A stretch of 64,000 nucleotides of DNA from JBAWWY01 sp037144355 (GTDB lineage: Bacteria; Bacillota; Clostridia; Peptostreptococcales; Anaerovoracaceae): assembly GCA_037144355.1 (NCBI GenBank), contig JBAWWY010000002.1, positions 62,001 through 126,000 on the forward strand, written 5' to 3'. The stretch's first letter is position 1. Each line of letters starts with the position of its first letter. This document shows, piece by piece, positions 25,998 to 34,316 of the stretch. Under the pieces are notes generated by a model. The model was given only the letters and a program-made list of their open reading frames with translations, made no database searches and was not told where the DNA came from. Both the position numbers and the translations under genes were made by a program.

Positions 25998-27266
25998 CTA
26001 TATTTCTCTTGAAATCAGATCCTCATAGGTCTCTCTTCTAACTATTAGCCGATCAATGCCATCTTTGATCATTACAACTGCCGGCCTTGGAATTCGATTA
26101 TAATTGCTCGCCATTGAGTAATTATAGGCGCCTGTGCTTTGCACTGCAAGTATATCTCCTGGTTGAAGCCTTGGAACTTTTAGGTCGTGGATAAGTATGT
26201 CCCCCGACTCGCAGCATTTTCCAGCGATTGTTACAATATGATCTCTTTCCTCATTTAATTTATTAGCTATGACAGCTTCGTATTTGGCATCGTACAAGGC
26301 CGGTCTTGGATTGTCCGGCAATCCTCCGTCTACTGCTGCATATGTCCTTATACCTGGGATTTCTTTAATGGATCCAATAGTATAAAGTGTTATTCCCGCC
26401 TCGCCAATAATCCATCTTCCAGGTTCGATTGTAACCCGAGGCATTGATAAACCAAGTTCTTTTGTCTCTATGTTGAGCATACTCATCATTGGATTGACGA
26501 AATAGCTTAATTTCCTTCTTTCTTCATTACCTGTGTAATGGATTCCGTACCCGCCTCCCAGATTTACTTCCAGGGTTTCAAAGCCGAAATCATCTTTCAC
26601 TTCCTTCATTAATCCTATAAGAATTCCCAATGCCGCCAAATGTGATGTGTTTTCAAGCAGTTGCGATCCAACATGAAAGTGAAATCCCATAAGTTGAATG
26701 TTTTGCATCCTGAGTGCCTTTTCTATATATGTGTTTTTTGATCCTTTGGATAGAGGAATCCCAAATTTAGAGTCAAGCTGCCCTGTCGAGATAAATTTGT
26801 GGGTATGGCTGTCAACTCCTGGAGTTATTCTAAATAGAATTTTTGTTATTTTTTCTTTTTCTTTTGAATAGTTTTCTATAAGACCCAATTCATAATCATT
26901 ATCAACAACTATTCTTCCAACTCCATTGTCAATTGCCATTTCAATTTCCTGCTTGCTTTTGTTGTTGCCATGAAAGACAATATCTCCCATTTCAAAACCA
27001 GCTTTTATGGCAGTAAACAGTTCCCCTCCAGAGACAACGTCCATCCCTAGGCCTTCTCTTGATATAATTCTTGCCATTTCCAAAGTTAAAAAGGCCTTGC
27101 TTGCATAAGCAGCCCTTGTATTGGGATATTTGCCAAGGAAATCGTTCCTGATTTCCTTGCATCTATCCTCTATATAGTTTTCCGAGACAACATAAAGAGG
27201 TGTCCCATATTTTTTTACAAGTTCTGTTGTTTTGGCTCCATTGAAAATCAATTCAGAAGTTTCCAT
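25998..27266 (-). CDS. lysA: Diaminopimelate decarboxylase
   Basis: 422 residues. It is a PLP-dependent fold-III decarboxylase making L-lysine from meso-diaminopimelate. Visible motifs are AAYASKAFL with the PLP lysine K57, the HFHVGSQ segment, the glycine-rich NLGGGYGIHY, IEPGRWIIGEAG and the second-subunit active-site CESGDI, all in the expected order. The ATG has GAGG upstream. It follows the ABC-F gene by 30 bases and leads, after a 120-base gap, to the KimA-like gene. No lysine riboswitch was seen. Confidence 0.95.
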   Translation of the reverse strand: METSELIFNGAKTTELVKKYGTPLYVVSENYIEDRCKEIRNDFLGKYPNTRAAYASKAFLTLEMARIISREGLGMDVVSGGELFTAIKAGFEMGDIVFHGNNKSKQEIEMAIDNGVGRIVVDNDYELGLIENYSKEKEKITKILFRITPGVDSHTHKFISTGQLDSKFGIPLSKGSKNTYIEKALRMQNIQLMGFHFHVGSQLLENTSHLAALGILIGLMKEVKDDFGFETLEVNLGGGYGIHYTGNEERRKLSYFVNPMMSMLNIETKELGLSMPRVTIEPGRWIIGEAGITLYTIGSIKEIPGIRTYAAVDGGLPDNPRPALYDAKYEAVIANKLNEERDHIVTIAGKCCESGDILIHDLKVPRLQPGDILAVQSTGAYNYSMASNYNRIPRPAVVMIKDGIDRLIVRRETYEDLISREI

Positions 27267-27296
27267 ATTGCTACCTCGTTCTTCTTAATAAGATTC

Positions 27297-28916
27297 CTAT
27301 TTTTTATACATTTTTTCAATGCTATTCTGGATTTCATCATCTTCCAAGAATTCATCAAAAGCAATCGCCTTGTCAAATAGGCCATTCGGAGTAATTTCTA
27401 TTACCCTGTTTGCTATGGTGCTTATAAAGCTATGGTCATGTGATGAGAACAACATGCTCCCGCTATATGAAATCAAGCCGTTGTTTACCGCAGTAATGGA
27501 TTCCAAATCCAAATGATTGGTTGGTTCGTCCAGTATGAGCACATTGGCGTTGGAAAGCATAAGTTTTGAAAACATGCAACGAACTCTTTCCCCTCCGGAA
27601 AGAACACTGCACGATTTTAATGCATCTTCACCAGAAAACAGCATTTTACCAAGGAATCCCCTGATGAATGTTTCCGATTTTTCTTCTGAGTATTCCCTAA
27701 GCCAATCTACAAGTTTCAAGTCCAATCCGTCGAAGTACTCGTTATTGTCTTTTGGGAAATAGGCCCTGGTAGTAGTAACGCCCCACTTGAAGCTGCCTTC
27801 ATCCGGCTCGATCTCTCCCACCAATATCTTGAATAATGTTGTCTTCGCCACTTCATTTCTGCCAAGGAATACTATCTTGTCATCTTTATTCACAACAAAT
27901 GAAACGTTATCAAGGACTTTTTCATCATTGATAGTTTTTGAAATTCCCTCTACAAACAATATATCTTTTCCAGCTTCCCTATCCGGAGTAAACCCTACAA
28001 ATGGGTATCTTCTGGATGATGGCACAATATCATCGATGGTGATTTTATCAAGTAGTTTTTTCCTTGAAGTTGCCTGTTTTGCCTTGGATGCGTTGGAACT
28101 AAATCTTGCAATAAAAGCCTGCAGTTCTTTTACCTTTTCCTCGCTCTTCTTGTTCTGATCCTTCAGCAATCTTTGGGCCAATTGACTTGATTCATACCAG
28201 AAGTCATAATTTCCCACATATATATTTACTTTCCCAAAATCTATATCAAGCATATGTGTACATACTTTGTTTAGAAAATGCCTGTCATGGGAGACTACTA
28301 TTACTGTGCTTGGATAATCCGCGAGGAATTCTTCCAGCCAGGAAATAGCTTTAAAATCCAAATAGTTGGTTGGTTCGTCCAAAAGTAAATCGTCTGGATT
28401 GCCGAATAAAGCTTGAGCTAGAAGAACTTTAACCTTTTCTCCGCCGGACAAATCTTTCATTAGCTTTGAATGGTTTTCTTTACCAAAGCCAAGTCCCATA
28501 AGCAGTTTTTCTGCGTTGGTTTCAGCATCCCAGCCATCCATCTCGGAAAATTCGTGCTCAAGGTCTGCCGCCTTCATTCCATCTTCTTCCGTGAAATCCT
28601 CCTTGGCATAGAGAAGTTCCTTTTCATTCATTACTTCGTAAAGTCTTTTATGGCCCATTACCACTGTTTCCAATGCCGTGAATTCGTCAAACTCGAAATG
28701 GTCCTGCTTTAATGTTGCAAGCCTTTCGTTGGGAGGGATGATTACCTCTCCTGTGCTAGGTTCCAGTTCTCCTGAAAGTATCTTTAGCAAAGTTGACTTG
28801 CCTGAACCGTTTGCACCGATTACCCCATAGCAATTCCCTGGCGAAAATTTGACATTTACGTCCTTAAAAAGTTTCTTGCCAGAAAAACCTAGGCTTAAAT
28901 TATTAACTGTTATCAT
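27297..28916 (-). CDS. ABC-F family ATPase (YkpA/YbiT-like)
   Basis: 539 residues with two ABC domains and no membrane domain. The first has Walker A GANGSGKST, signature LSGGEKVK and Walker B DDLLLDEPTNYLD. The second has signature LSGGERVR and Walker B VLILDEPTNHLD, but its Walker A reads GRNEVAKT (352-359), where the glycine before lysine is alanine (A357). The ~80-residue linker between the domains is rich in Lys/Ser (KKSEEKVKELQ, SNASKAKQATSRKK), as in ribosome-associated ABC-F proteins. It probably acts on translating ribosomes; an antibiotic-resistance role is possible but unproved. Confidence 0.9.
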   Translation of the reverse strand: MITVNNLSLGFSGKKLFKDVNVKFSPGNCYGVIGANGSGKSTLLKILSGELEPSTGEVIIPPNERLATLKQDHFEFDEFTALETVVMGHKRLYEVMNEKELLYAKEDFTEEDGMKAADLEHEFSEMDGWDAETNAEKLLMGLGFGKENHSKLMKDLSGGEKVKVLLAQALFGNPDDLLLDEPTNYLDFKAISWLEEFLADYPSTVIVVSHDRHFLNKVCTHMLDIDFGKVNIYVGNYDFWYESSQLAQRLLKDQNKKSEEKVKELQAFIARFSSNASKAKQATSRKKLLDKITIDDIVPSSRRYPFVGFTPDREAGKDILFVEGISKTINDEKVLDNVSFVVNKDDKIVFLGRNEVAKTTLFKILVGEIEPDEGSFKWGVTTTRAYFPKDNNEYFDGLDLKLVDWLREYSEEKSETFIRGFLGKMLFSGEDALKSCSVLSGGERVRCMFSKLMLSNANVLILDEPTNHLDLESITAVNNGLISYSGSMLFSSHDHSFISTIANRVIEITPNGLFDKAIAFDEFLEDDEIQNSIEKMYKK

Positions 28917-28938
28917 TATTATCCCCTTTTGTAATATT

Positions 28939-29544
28939 TTAAATTGTCCATTGGTCGTGGGCTATATAGATTAGATAGTATTTGCCATCACTCTTCTCAA
29001 AGCCCAATCTCAAACTTCTCCAGTCCAGACCCTCGTATTTTGGATCGACGCCCTTGAAATAAAATTCAACGGATTCGCTGCCTGGAAAAACTTCTTTCAA
29101 ATTGTTTACTGTATTGCCTTTTCCAATAATCTCATTTACCCCGATAATATTCGGGTTTGTGAAATCCAAATCAAAGATGAATTTCTTGTAATAATCAGAG
29201 AAAATCAAATCTATTGGTTCTCCTGAACCATCATAGATACCCCAGACGACGCTGTTGGTATTTTCTTTCAGCCCCTTAACTTCATCAATGGTGAACTTAT
29301 GAGCGGTTTTTAAATCTATATTTGAATAAGGAGCGATGATTAAACCTTTTTCATTGCTCAAATATTTGGAAAGGCTTTCCATATCCTGGTTTTTCAAATC
29401 CAAGGCAACATCTACTGCTGCCTTGATTAGCACCGTGCTTCCAGAATCCTGCGTTTGGTTGTTTCCATTTGTTTTACCACATGCGTAAAGCGAGAATGCA
29501 AGCAGCAAGACAATTATTACCAGTATATGCTTTTTCGAATTCAT
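28939..29544 (-). CDS. Lipoprotein of unknown function with a C-terminal conserved domain
   Basis: 201 residues. The signal peptide ends in a lipobox, FSLYACG (C22). The C-terminal part, with YEGLDWRSLRLGFE and a closing DQWTI, resembles an uncharacterised domain found in secreted proteins of Gram-positive bacteria, often with SH3 domains. Its function is not known. It follows the nitroreductase gene with no gap and precedes the ABC-F gene by 22 bases, suggesting one transcript. Confidence 0.75.
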   Translation of the reverse strand: MNSKKHILVIIVLLLAFSLYACGKTNGNNQTQDSGSTVLIKAAVDVALDLKNQDMESLSKYLSNEKGLIIAPYSNIDLKTAHKFTIDEVKGLKENTNSVVWGIYDGSGEPIDLIFSDYYKKFIFDLDFTNPNIIGVNEIIGKGNTVNNLKEVFPGSESVEFYFKGVDPKYEGLDWRSLRLGFEKSDGKYYLIYIAHDQWTI

Positions 29545-30114
29545 TTATCTACCTCCGCTTTTAAATAAAAGCTCGGCAGTTTCCTTTCTGGTACTTGGAT
29601 GCTCTCTCTTTTTCAAGTCTTCATTTAGTGACTCAACATCTCCATATTTTCCTAGGGCAACTACCGCCATTGGTTCATATTTTTCGTTGATATCATAGCT
29701 TTCTCTTGCCTTTGCCACACTGAATCCACCCATGGCATGGGTAATCAATCCTCTTCTCTGGGCTTCCAAAGAAAGGTATCCCCAGGCAGTGCCGCAGTCA
29801 AAGGCGCTCCAACGGTTTTCCTTGTCATCCAGGTCAAAAATCTTTTTCGCAACAATTAGAATCAATACAGGCGCATTTGCCGCCCAGATTTTATTGGATT
29901 CGGTAAGGATTGAAATCATCTTTGCCCGGTCATCCTGGCTAATTGCAAGAATAAATCTCCAAGGTTGCTCATTGAAGCAAGATGGTGCGAACCTAGCTGC
30001 TTCTATCACTGCAAAGACATCCTCCATTGAAAGTTCTTCCTTGCTGAATGCTCTCGGCGACCATCTATTGGTGATTTCATCAAGGATTTCATAGTGTATA
30101 GCTCTATTTTCCAT
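29545..30114 (-). CDS. Nitroreductase-family oxidoreductase
   Basis: 189 residues, the single-domain length. The FMN-binding features are NRWSPRAFSKEEL at the N-terminus, ARFAPSCFNEQPWRF (the S-x-x-N-x-Q-P-W motif), and the C-terminal VVALGKYGD. It should be a homodimeric FMN enzyme that uses NAD(P)H. The substrate is unknown. It opens a leftward run with the lipoprotein, and is divergent from the glutaredoxin/FTR pair. The ATG has GGTGGAG just upstream. Confidence 0.9.
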   Translation of the reverse strand: MENRAIHYEILDEITNRWSPRAFSKEELSMEDVFAVIEAARFAPSCFNEQPWRFILAISQDDRAKMISILTESNKIWAANAPVLILIVAKKIFDLDDKENRWSAFDCGTAWGYLSLEAQRRGLITHAMGGFSVAKARESYDINEKYEPMAVVALGKYGDVESLNEDLKKREHPSTRKETAELLFKSGGR

Positions 30115-30227
30115 TTCTCCACCCCCAAATAAAAATTATACTCCGCTAAATATTATACTATATTTTTAATCACTTGTAATGGGAAAAATGGAGTGATAAG
30201 ATTAGATATCTAATAAAGGAGGATATT

Positions 30228-30515
30228 ATGTTTACAAAAGTACATGTTGAAGGAAAAAACAAGGGAGATATTCTAATTTTTGCCTTAAGTACTTGTGGCT
30301 GGTGTCGCAAGACTAAGAACTATTTGAAAAGTGAGGGCATCGCATTCGACTATGTTGATGTGGACTTGCTTACAGATGATGATTCAGATGATGCGATGGA
30401 AATCCTGGATAGATTCAATCGTGGCCGTTCCTTTCCAACGGTGATTCTAAACAACGAACTTTGCATGGTTGGATTCAATGAAGAAAAACTAATGGAAATT
30501 GCTCAGAATGAATAA
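30228..30515 (+). CDS. Glutaredoxin-like protein
   Basis: 95 residues. Thioredoxin fold with the active-site pair C23-G-W-C26 (STCGWCRKTKNYL) and the cis-proline in RSFPTVILN. It has AAAGGAGG before the ATG. The next gene, an FTR-rubredoxin fusion, overlaps its stop by eight bases, so the two proteins are made together. It is the likely substrate of that reductase, since clostridia usually lack glutathione. This pairing is inferred from gene order. Confidence 0.9.
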   Translation: MFTKVHVEGKNKGDILIFALSTCGWCRKTKNYLKSEGIAFDYVDVDLLTDDDSDDAMEILDRFNRGRSFPTVILNNELCMVGFNEEKLMEIAQNE

Positions 30516-31062
30516 TTTGTTGGAGATAAGCAAATCACTTGGATTTTCAGACGAGAAATTTCTTGAGATAGAGAAATTTTATTTGAAGATCAAAGGAGAG
30601 GCTGAAGCCTCCGGTTATTTTTTGAATCCCGATATTGAAGCTGTATTGATTTTAATCGACGGGCTTCTGGTGAATTTGCATAGATATGGATATATTGGTT
30701 GTCCCTGCAGACTTAGCGCTAAAAATTTAGAAAAAGACATGGATATTATCTGCCCTTGCTATTATCGGGATGATGATCTCAGTGATTTTGGGGCGTGCTT
30801 TTGTTCGCTTTATGTTTCAAAGGAATTTTCAGACGGAACCAAAAAAATCAGTTCGATACCCGAAAGAAGACTTCCCCCAGGAAAAGAAAAGCTAGTTGAA
30901 AAGGCAGTAACCCCAATAGCTTCAGCTAGTCTTGGTTTTAATGGATTGAAATATCCGGTATACAGATGTATGGTTTGTGGCTATCTTTGCGCAAAGGATT
31001 CCCCACCTTCCTCATGCCCAATATGCAAGGCAGGCAAGGAACGATTTGAAAGATTCATATAA
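30508..31062 (+). CDS. Ferredoxin-thioredoxin reductase catalytic subunit fused to a rubredoxin-like domain
   Basis: 184 residues from ATG 30508 (an in-frame TTG at 30499 lacks a ribosome site). The FTR catalytic domain (about 10-115) has three CxC pairs: C65-P-C67, C82-P-C84 and C97-F-C99. These provide the [4Fe-4S] ligands and the redox disulfide; the plant-type CHC motif is here CFC. After a linker, a rubredoxin-like knuckle pair follows (C154-x2-C157 and C170-P-I-C173). It probably takes electrons from ferredoxin or through its own rubredoxin domain to reduce the disulfide of the upstream glutaredoxin. Its 3' end overlaps the converging crcB gene by eight bases. Confidence 0.88.
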   Translation: MNNLLEISKSLGFSDEKFLEIEKFYLKIKGEAEASGYFLNPDIEAVLILIDGLLVNLHRYGYIGCPCRLSAKNLEKDMDIICPCYYRDDDLSDFGACFCSLYVSKEFSDGTKKISSIPERRLPPGKEKLVEKAVTPIASASLGFNGLKYPVYRCMVCGYLCAKDSPPSSCPICKAGKERFERFI

Positions 31063-31411
31063 AAATGTTTATAAATTCGCTCCCAATATAACAACCCAAT
31101 ATTCCGAGAATAAGTGAGCTGGCAATGTAGATAATTGCGCTCACTTTTTTATTTTTGCCAAATAAATAGGCGCCTTCATACATAAATGTGGAAAATGTGG
31201 TAAATGCCCCAAAGAAACCGTCCCCGAGAAACAGTCCCAAACTTGGATTTCTATTCAGACTAATCAACACTCCAAGCCCAAACCCACCTAAGATGTTGAC
31301 TAAAAATGTCCCTAGGGGGAAATCCCTATCTTTGTGGGATAAAAGCTTTCCCAACTGAAAGCGTGACAAACTCCCAAGTGCTCCTCCGAGTCCTACCAGG
31401 ATTAATCCCAT
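31055..31411 (-). CDS. crcB: Fluoride channel subunit CrcB (Fluc)
   Basis: 118 residues with four membrane helices. GLGGALGSLSRFQLG, PLGTFLVNILGGFGLG and DGFFGAFTTFSTFMYE are the conserved Fluc pore segments (with the polar-track Asn and Phe box). It follows another crcB with a 10-base overlap; paired subunits are expected to assemble as a dual-topology heterodimer. It exports fluoride from the cytoplasm. Confidence 0.93.
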   Translation of the reverse strand: MGLILVGLGGALGSLSRFQLGKLLSHKDRDFPLGTFLVNILGGFGLGVLISLNRNPSLGLFLGDGFFGAFTTFSTFMYEGAYLFGKNKKVSAIIYIASSLILGILGCYIGSEFINIFI

Positions 31412-31818
31412 ATCTGTACCTCTTCTTTTCTGCCAAGCATTTTAATGGCTGCTTTTGCCAATTTGTTGGCTGTATATATGCTCAAGAACCCCAAGATCAG
31501 CAATGATAGGATATATATTAGCGCAAATAACCATTTTCCAATGGTTAAAAGGTCTGAAACTTCTTTGCAAAGTGTGGAGAATGTGGTGAATGCTCCAAGA
31601 AAACCTGTAGTTATTCCCAAACGAAGGGCTGAACTGACTATTTTTCTCTCATATGAAAGTTCAATTATGAAAGCTAGTAGAAAACAACCCAGCAAATTTA
31701 TTAGCAGAGTGTTGATAGGGAAATTATAAAAAGGTAATGAAAAAGGAGCTTTCTCAACTACATATCTTGCAATTGCTCCAAAAGCTCCAAGAATGCCTAT
31801 ATAAAGATATTTTCTCAT
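31402..31818 (-). CDS. crcB: Fluoride channel subunit CrcB (Fluc), second copy
   Basis: 138 residues, four membrane helices. GILGAFGAIARYVVEK, FPINTLLINLLGCFLL and TGFLGAFTTFSTLCKE are the family motifs. It is the first gene of a two-gene unit. The ~80-base leader has no pattern I recognise as a fluoride riboswitch, so its control is unclear. Confidence 0.93.
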   Translation of the reverse strand: MRKYLYIGILGAFGAIARYVVEKAPFSLPFYNFPINTLLINLLGCFLLAFIIELSYERKIVSSALRLGITTGFLGAFTTFSTLCKEVSDLLTIGKWLFALIYILSLLILGFLSIYTANKLAKAAIKMLGRKEEVQIWD

Positions 31819-31896
31819 AAATTTGTTTCTATTCTTATCCTTGCTTTATTTCTAAATATACCAACTAACTTTGCTTTTGATTTATCTTGTTTATTC

Positions 31897-32658
31897 TTAT
31901 TTTAATTTCACAAAATAAAGTTTAACATTTGAGCCCTTCGAGCTTCTTGATTCAATTTCGAATTCCTTGGTTTGGGATAGGAAAGGTGTGAGTTTTTTAA
32001 ATCCATAGTTCCTTGTATCGAAATCCGGATGCCTTTTATTAAGCACATTTCCAATATCACCCAAAAATGCCCATCCATCATCATCTGATATTTCTTCAAT
32101 TATTCTTTTCACTTCGTTTATCAAGCCGGCTTTGTCTGGGTATACCGCTTCCGTACTTTTAACATTATTTGTACTGCTTTCTTCAGGCGGTTTGCGGAGG
32201 GTGCCTTCTTCAGCAGCGATTGCCACCGCTAGCAAGTCTAAATACTTGAATTGATTGCAAGCTGAAATAAAAGGTTTTGGTGTCTTTTTTTCTCCCATTC
32301 CAATTATCTGCATTCCGGACTCTCTCAACCTAGAGGCCAACCTGGTAAAATCACTGTCGCTGGTAACCAGGCAGAAGCCTTCCACATTTTTTGTATATAA
32401 TATATCCATGGCATCGATAATCATTGCCGAGTCAGTGGAGTTTTTTCCTGTTGTATATCCATACTGTTGTATTGGAGTAATTGAAAAATCAAGAAGAATG
32501 TTCTTCCAAGACGCTAGATTTGGTTTTGTCCAGTCTCCATATATTCTTTTATAAGTAACAACTCCATCATTGGAAACCTCATCGAAAATCAGCTTTACAT
32601 ATTTGTCGGAAATATTATCTGCGTCTATTAGGACTGCAAATCTTTTCTCATTTCCCAT
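31897..32658 (-). CDS. NYN-domain (LabA/DUF88) protein with C-terminal OST-HTH/LOTUS-like domain
   Basis: 253 residues. The NYN/PIN-like nuclease domain (1-150) shows the acidic residues FAVLIDADN, STDSAMIIDAMD and LVTSDSDF. The C-terminal segment (~175-250), with a winged-helix pattern around DDDGWAFLGDIGNVLNKRHPDF, matches the LOTUS domain often attached to LabA proteins. Such proteins are probable RNA-processing nucleases. I choose ATG 32658, because AAGGATGG lies nine bases upstream; an earlier in-frame ATG at 32682 overlaps that ribosome site. Confidence 0.88.
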   Translation of the reverse strand: MGNEKRFAVLIDADNISDKYVKLIFDEVSNDGVVTYKRIYGDWTKPNLASWKNILLDFSITPIQQYGYTTGKNSTDSAMIIDAMDILYTKNVEGFCLVTSDSDFTRLASRLRESGMQIIGMGEKKTPKPFISACNQFKYLDLLAVAIAAEEGTLRKPPEESSTNNVKSTEAVYPDKAGLINEVKRIIEEISDDDGWAFLGDIGNVLNKRHPDFDTRNYGFKKLTPFLSQTKEFEIESRSSKGSNVKLYFVKLK

Positions 32659-32748
32659 ATAGTTCCATCCTTTCTCCAGCAATGCTTATGATTGCAATAA
32701 ATTACTTTTTTAATTATATCATAAAATATAAAAATGTTATTTAAATTC

Positions 32749-32777
32749 TTGACTTGATTATTTTATGATTTTATAAT
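32749..32777 (+). promoter_or_regulatory. Predicted sigma-A promoter of the ArsR-LUD operon
   Basis: -35 TTGACT (32749-32754), a 17-base spacer and -10 TATAAT (32772-32777), about 52 bases upstream of the helix-turn-helix gene start. It is one of the best matches in the window. Confidence 0.8.
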
Positions 32778-32828
32778 GAGAAAGCATATATAATGTGCAT
32801 TGTAAATAAACGATTTAAGGAGGCATTC

Positions 32829-33149
32829 ATGAGACTTAGAAAAGAAGATGACAATTTGCAAGAAGAGGAGATATTGTTTGTATCAAGGATTTCCGACGCT
32901 CTTGCCCATCCAGTAAGGATAAAGATATTCAAATATATCTTGAAAAATAATGCGAGCAGAAATCCAGTCTGCAATAAGAATGTAGTCTTGGATTTTGACT
33001 ACTCCCAAGCCACCATTTCCCAGCATATCAAGAAGTTGCTTCAAGCAGATTTAGTCCAAATCAAACGAGTGGACAAATTTTCCATGTATTATGCCAATAT
33101 AGGAATTCTTGGAAAGTATATGTCGTCGCTTAAAAAATTTGAAGCATAA
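32829..33149 (+). CDS. ArsR-type winged-helix regulator
   Basis: 106 residues. The winged helix spans about 20-95, with DALAHPVRIKIFKYI as the opening helix and DYSQATISQHIKKLLQADLV the recognition region. It lacks the CVC metalloid motif; only one cysteine (PVCNKN) stands in the DNA-binding half, so the ligand is unknown. I choose ATG 32829, with AAGGAGG five bases upstream; an earlier ATG at 32793 has none. It is followed by a LUD-domain gene, the likely target or partner. Confidence 0.87.
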   Translation: MRLRKEDDNLQEEEILFVSRISDALAHPVRIKIFKYILKNNASRNPVCNKNVVLDFDYSQATISQHIKKLLQADLVQIKRVDKFSMYYANIGILGKYMSSLKKFEA

Positions 33150-33183
33150 ATTTCAACATAACAAAAAGGAGAATTTAACAATT

Positions 33184-33795
33184 ATGGACAGAATCAAAAA
33201 TACCATAGCAAACCTTGAAAGAAATGGCTTTACGGTTCGATATTTTGAAAAAGCGGAAGATGCGGTCACCTCTCTTATTTCAGAAATTGACAAAAGCGAG
33301 ACTGTTGGTTTCGGGGGATCTGTCACAGTTGACGGACTTCAGATATATGAAAAGCTGCAAGAAAAAGGAAGTCCGGTATTCTGGCATTGGAAGACTGCGC
33401 CGGATCAAAACAAAGCTCTTATTATGGCACAAGCAGCAACTGCCAATGTTTATCTTTCAAGTGCAAACGCAATTACGGAAGATGGAAGATTGCTGAACAT
33501 CGATGGACACGGCAATAGGCTCTCCAGCATGTTATACGGCCATAAGCGCTTATATGTTGTCGCTGGGGTTAACAAGATAGCGGCTAGTCTGGACGAGGCT
33601 TTTATACGGGTGAAAAACATCGCTGCCCCAATGAATGCTAAAAGACTTGATTTGGATACACCTTGCCGCCACTTGGGTAAATGCATGAATTGTGATTCTC
33701 CACAGAGAATATGCAAAGCCACCTTGATTTTTGATAGACAGCCAAAAGGGGTTAAGGTGATTATTTACTTGATTAATGAAAATTTAGGATATTAA
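33184..33795 (+). CDS. LUD-domain (LutC/YkgG-like) protein
   Basis: 203 residues. Motifs GFGGSVTVDGLQIYEKL, YLSSANAITEDGRLLNIDGHGNR (split over about 100-125) and VVAGVNKI are typical of the LUD family, which includes lactate-utilisation subunits. The C-terminus adds several cysteines (CRHLGKCMNCDSPQRIC) that may bind a metal or cluster. No lutA/lutB genes are adjacent, so it is not the classical lactate operon. It is probably regulated by the preceding ArsR-type protein, 34 bases upstream. Its exact role is unknown. A strong terminator follows. Confidence 0.87.
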   Translation: MDRIKNTIANLERNGFTVRYFEKAEDAVTSLISEIDKSETVGFGGSVTVDGLQIYEKLQEKGSPVFWHWKTAPDQNKALIMAQAATANVYLSSANAITEDGRLLNIDGHGNRLSSMLYGHKRLYVVAGVNKIAASLDEAFIRVKNIAAPMNAKRLDLDTPCRHLGKCMNCDSPQRICKATLIFDRQPKGVKVIIYLINENLGY

Positions 33796-33802
33796 TAAAC
33801 GA

Positions 33803-33838
33803 AAAAGGAATGAGGCTTTTAACAACCTCATTCCTTTT
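33803..33838. terminator. Rho-independent terminator
   Basis: Stem AAAAGGAATGAGG (33803-33815) pairs with CCTCATTCCTTTT (33826-33838), loop of 10 bases. It ends the ArsR-LUD transcript and may also serve the leftward mscL gene. Confidence 0.88.
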
Positions 33839-33865
33839 AATTGTATTAATCACAAGATTAATTTT

Positions 33866-34294
33866 TTAAGATTTTTTTAGCAGGTCACGGATTTCAGTTA
33901 AGATTTTTATTTCTTCCCTCACTTCGACAACTTCGACTTCAACAGTATCAACCTGTGGTTCGGAAGCTTCCTCTTCTCCTTTTGTAAGGTTGCTTACCTT
34001 GCTTTTAAAACGGTTTATAAATTTTATAATCAAGAAAATTGTCAAAGCTATTATGGAAAAATCAACAATACTCTGCAAGAATGAACCATACTTTATCTGT
34101 GCGTCTCCAATTGTGAAACTTAAGGCTGAGAAGTTCCTTCCCCCCAGTATAACTCCAATCAAGGGCATTACAATATCATTGACTAGGGATGTTACTATCT
34201 TGCCAAATGCAGCACCGATTACTACTGCCACTGCTAAATCCATCACATTGCCTTTCACGGCGAATTCTTTAAATTCTTTTATCAATTCTTTCAT
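33866..34294 (-). CDS. mscL: Large-conductance mechanosensitive channel MscL
   Basis: 142 residues. The N-terminal helix KELIKEFKEFAVKGNVMDLA and the TM1 segment AVAVVIGAAFGKIVTSLVND are diagnostic, followed by TM2 (~75-97) and a charged cytoplasmic bundle. It releases solutes during osmotic downshock. GGGAG precedes the ATG. It lies 22 bases downstream of the reductase-fusion gene on the same strand. Confidence 0.95.
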   Translation of the reverse strand: MKELIKEFKEFAVKGNVMDLAVAVVIGAAFGKIVTSLVNDIVMPLIGVILGGRNFSALSFTIGDAQIKYGSFLQSIVDFSIIALTIFLIIKFINRFKSKVSNLTKGEEEASEPQVDTVEVEVVEVREEIKILTEIRDLLKKS

Positions 34295-34316
34295 AATTCA
34301 AACTCCCTTTTTACTT

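Noticed and set aside
31819..31896. Fluoride riboswitch before crcB
   Set aside because: The 78-base leader lacks the conserved GAUG/pseudoknot pattern I would expect; only AT-rich sequence is seen.
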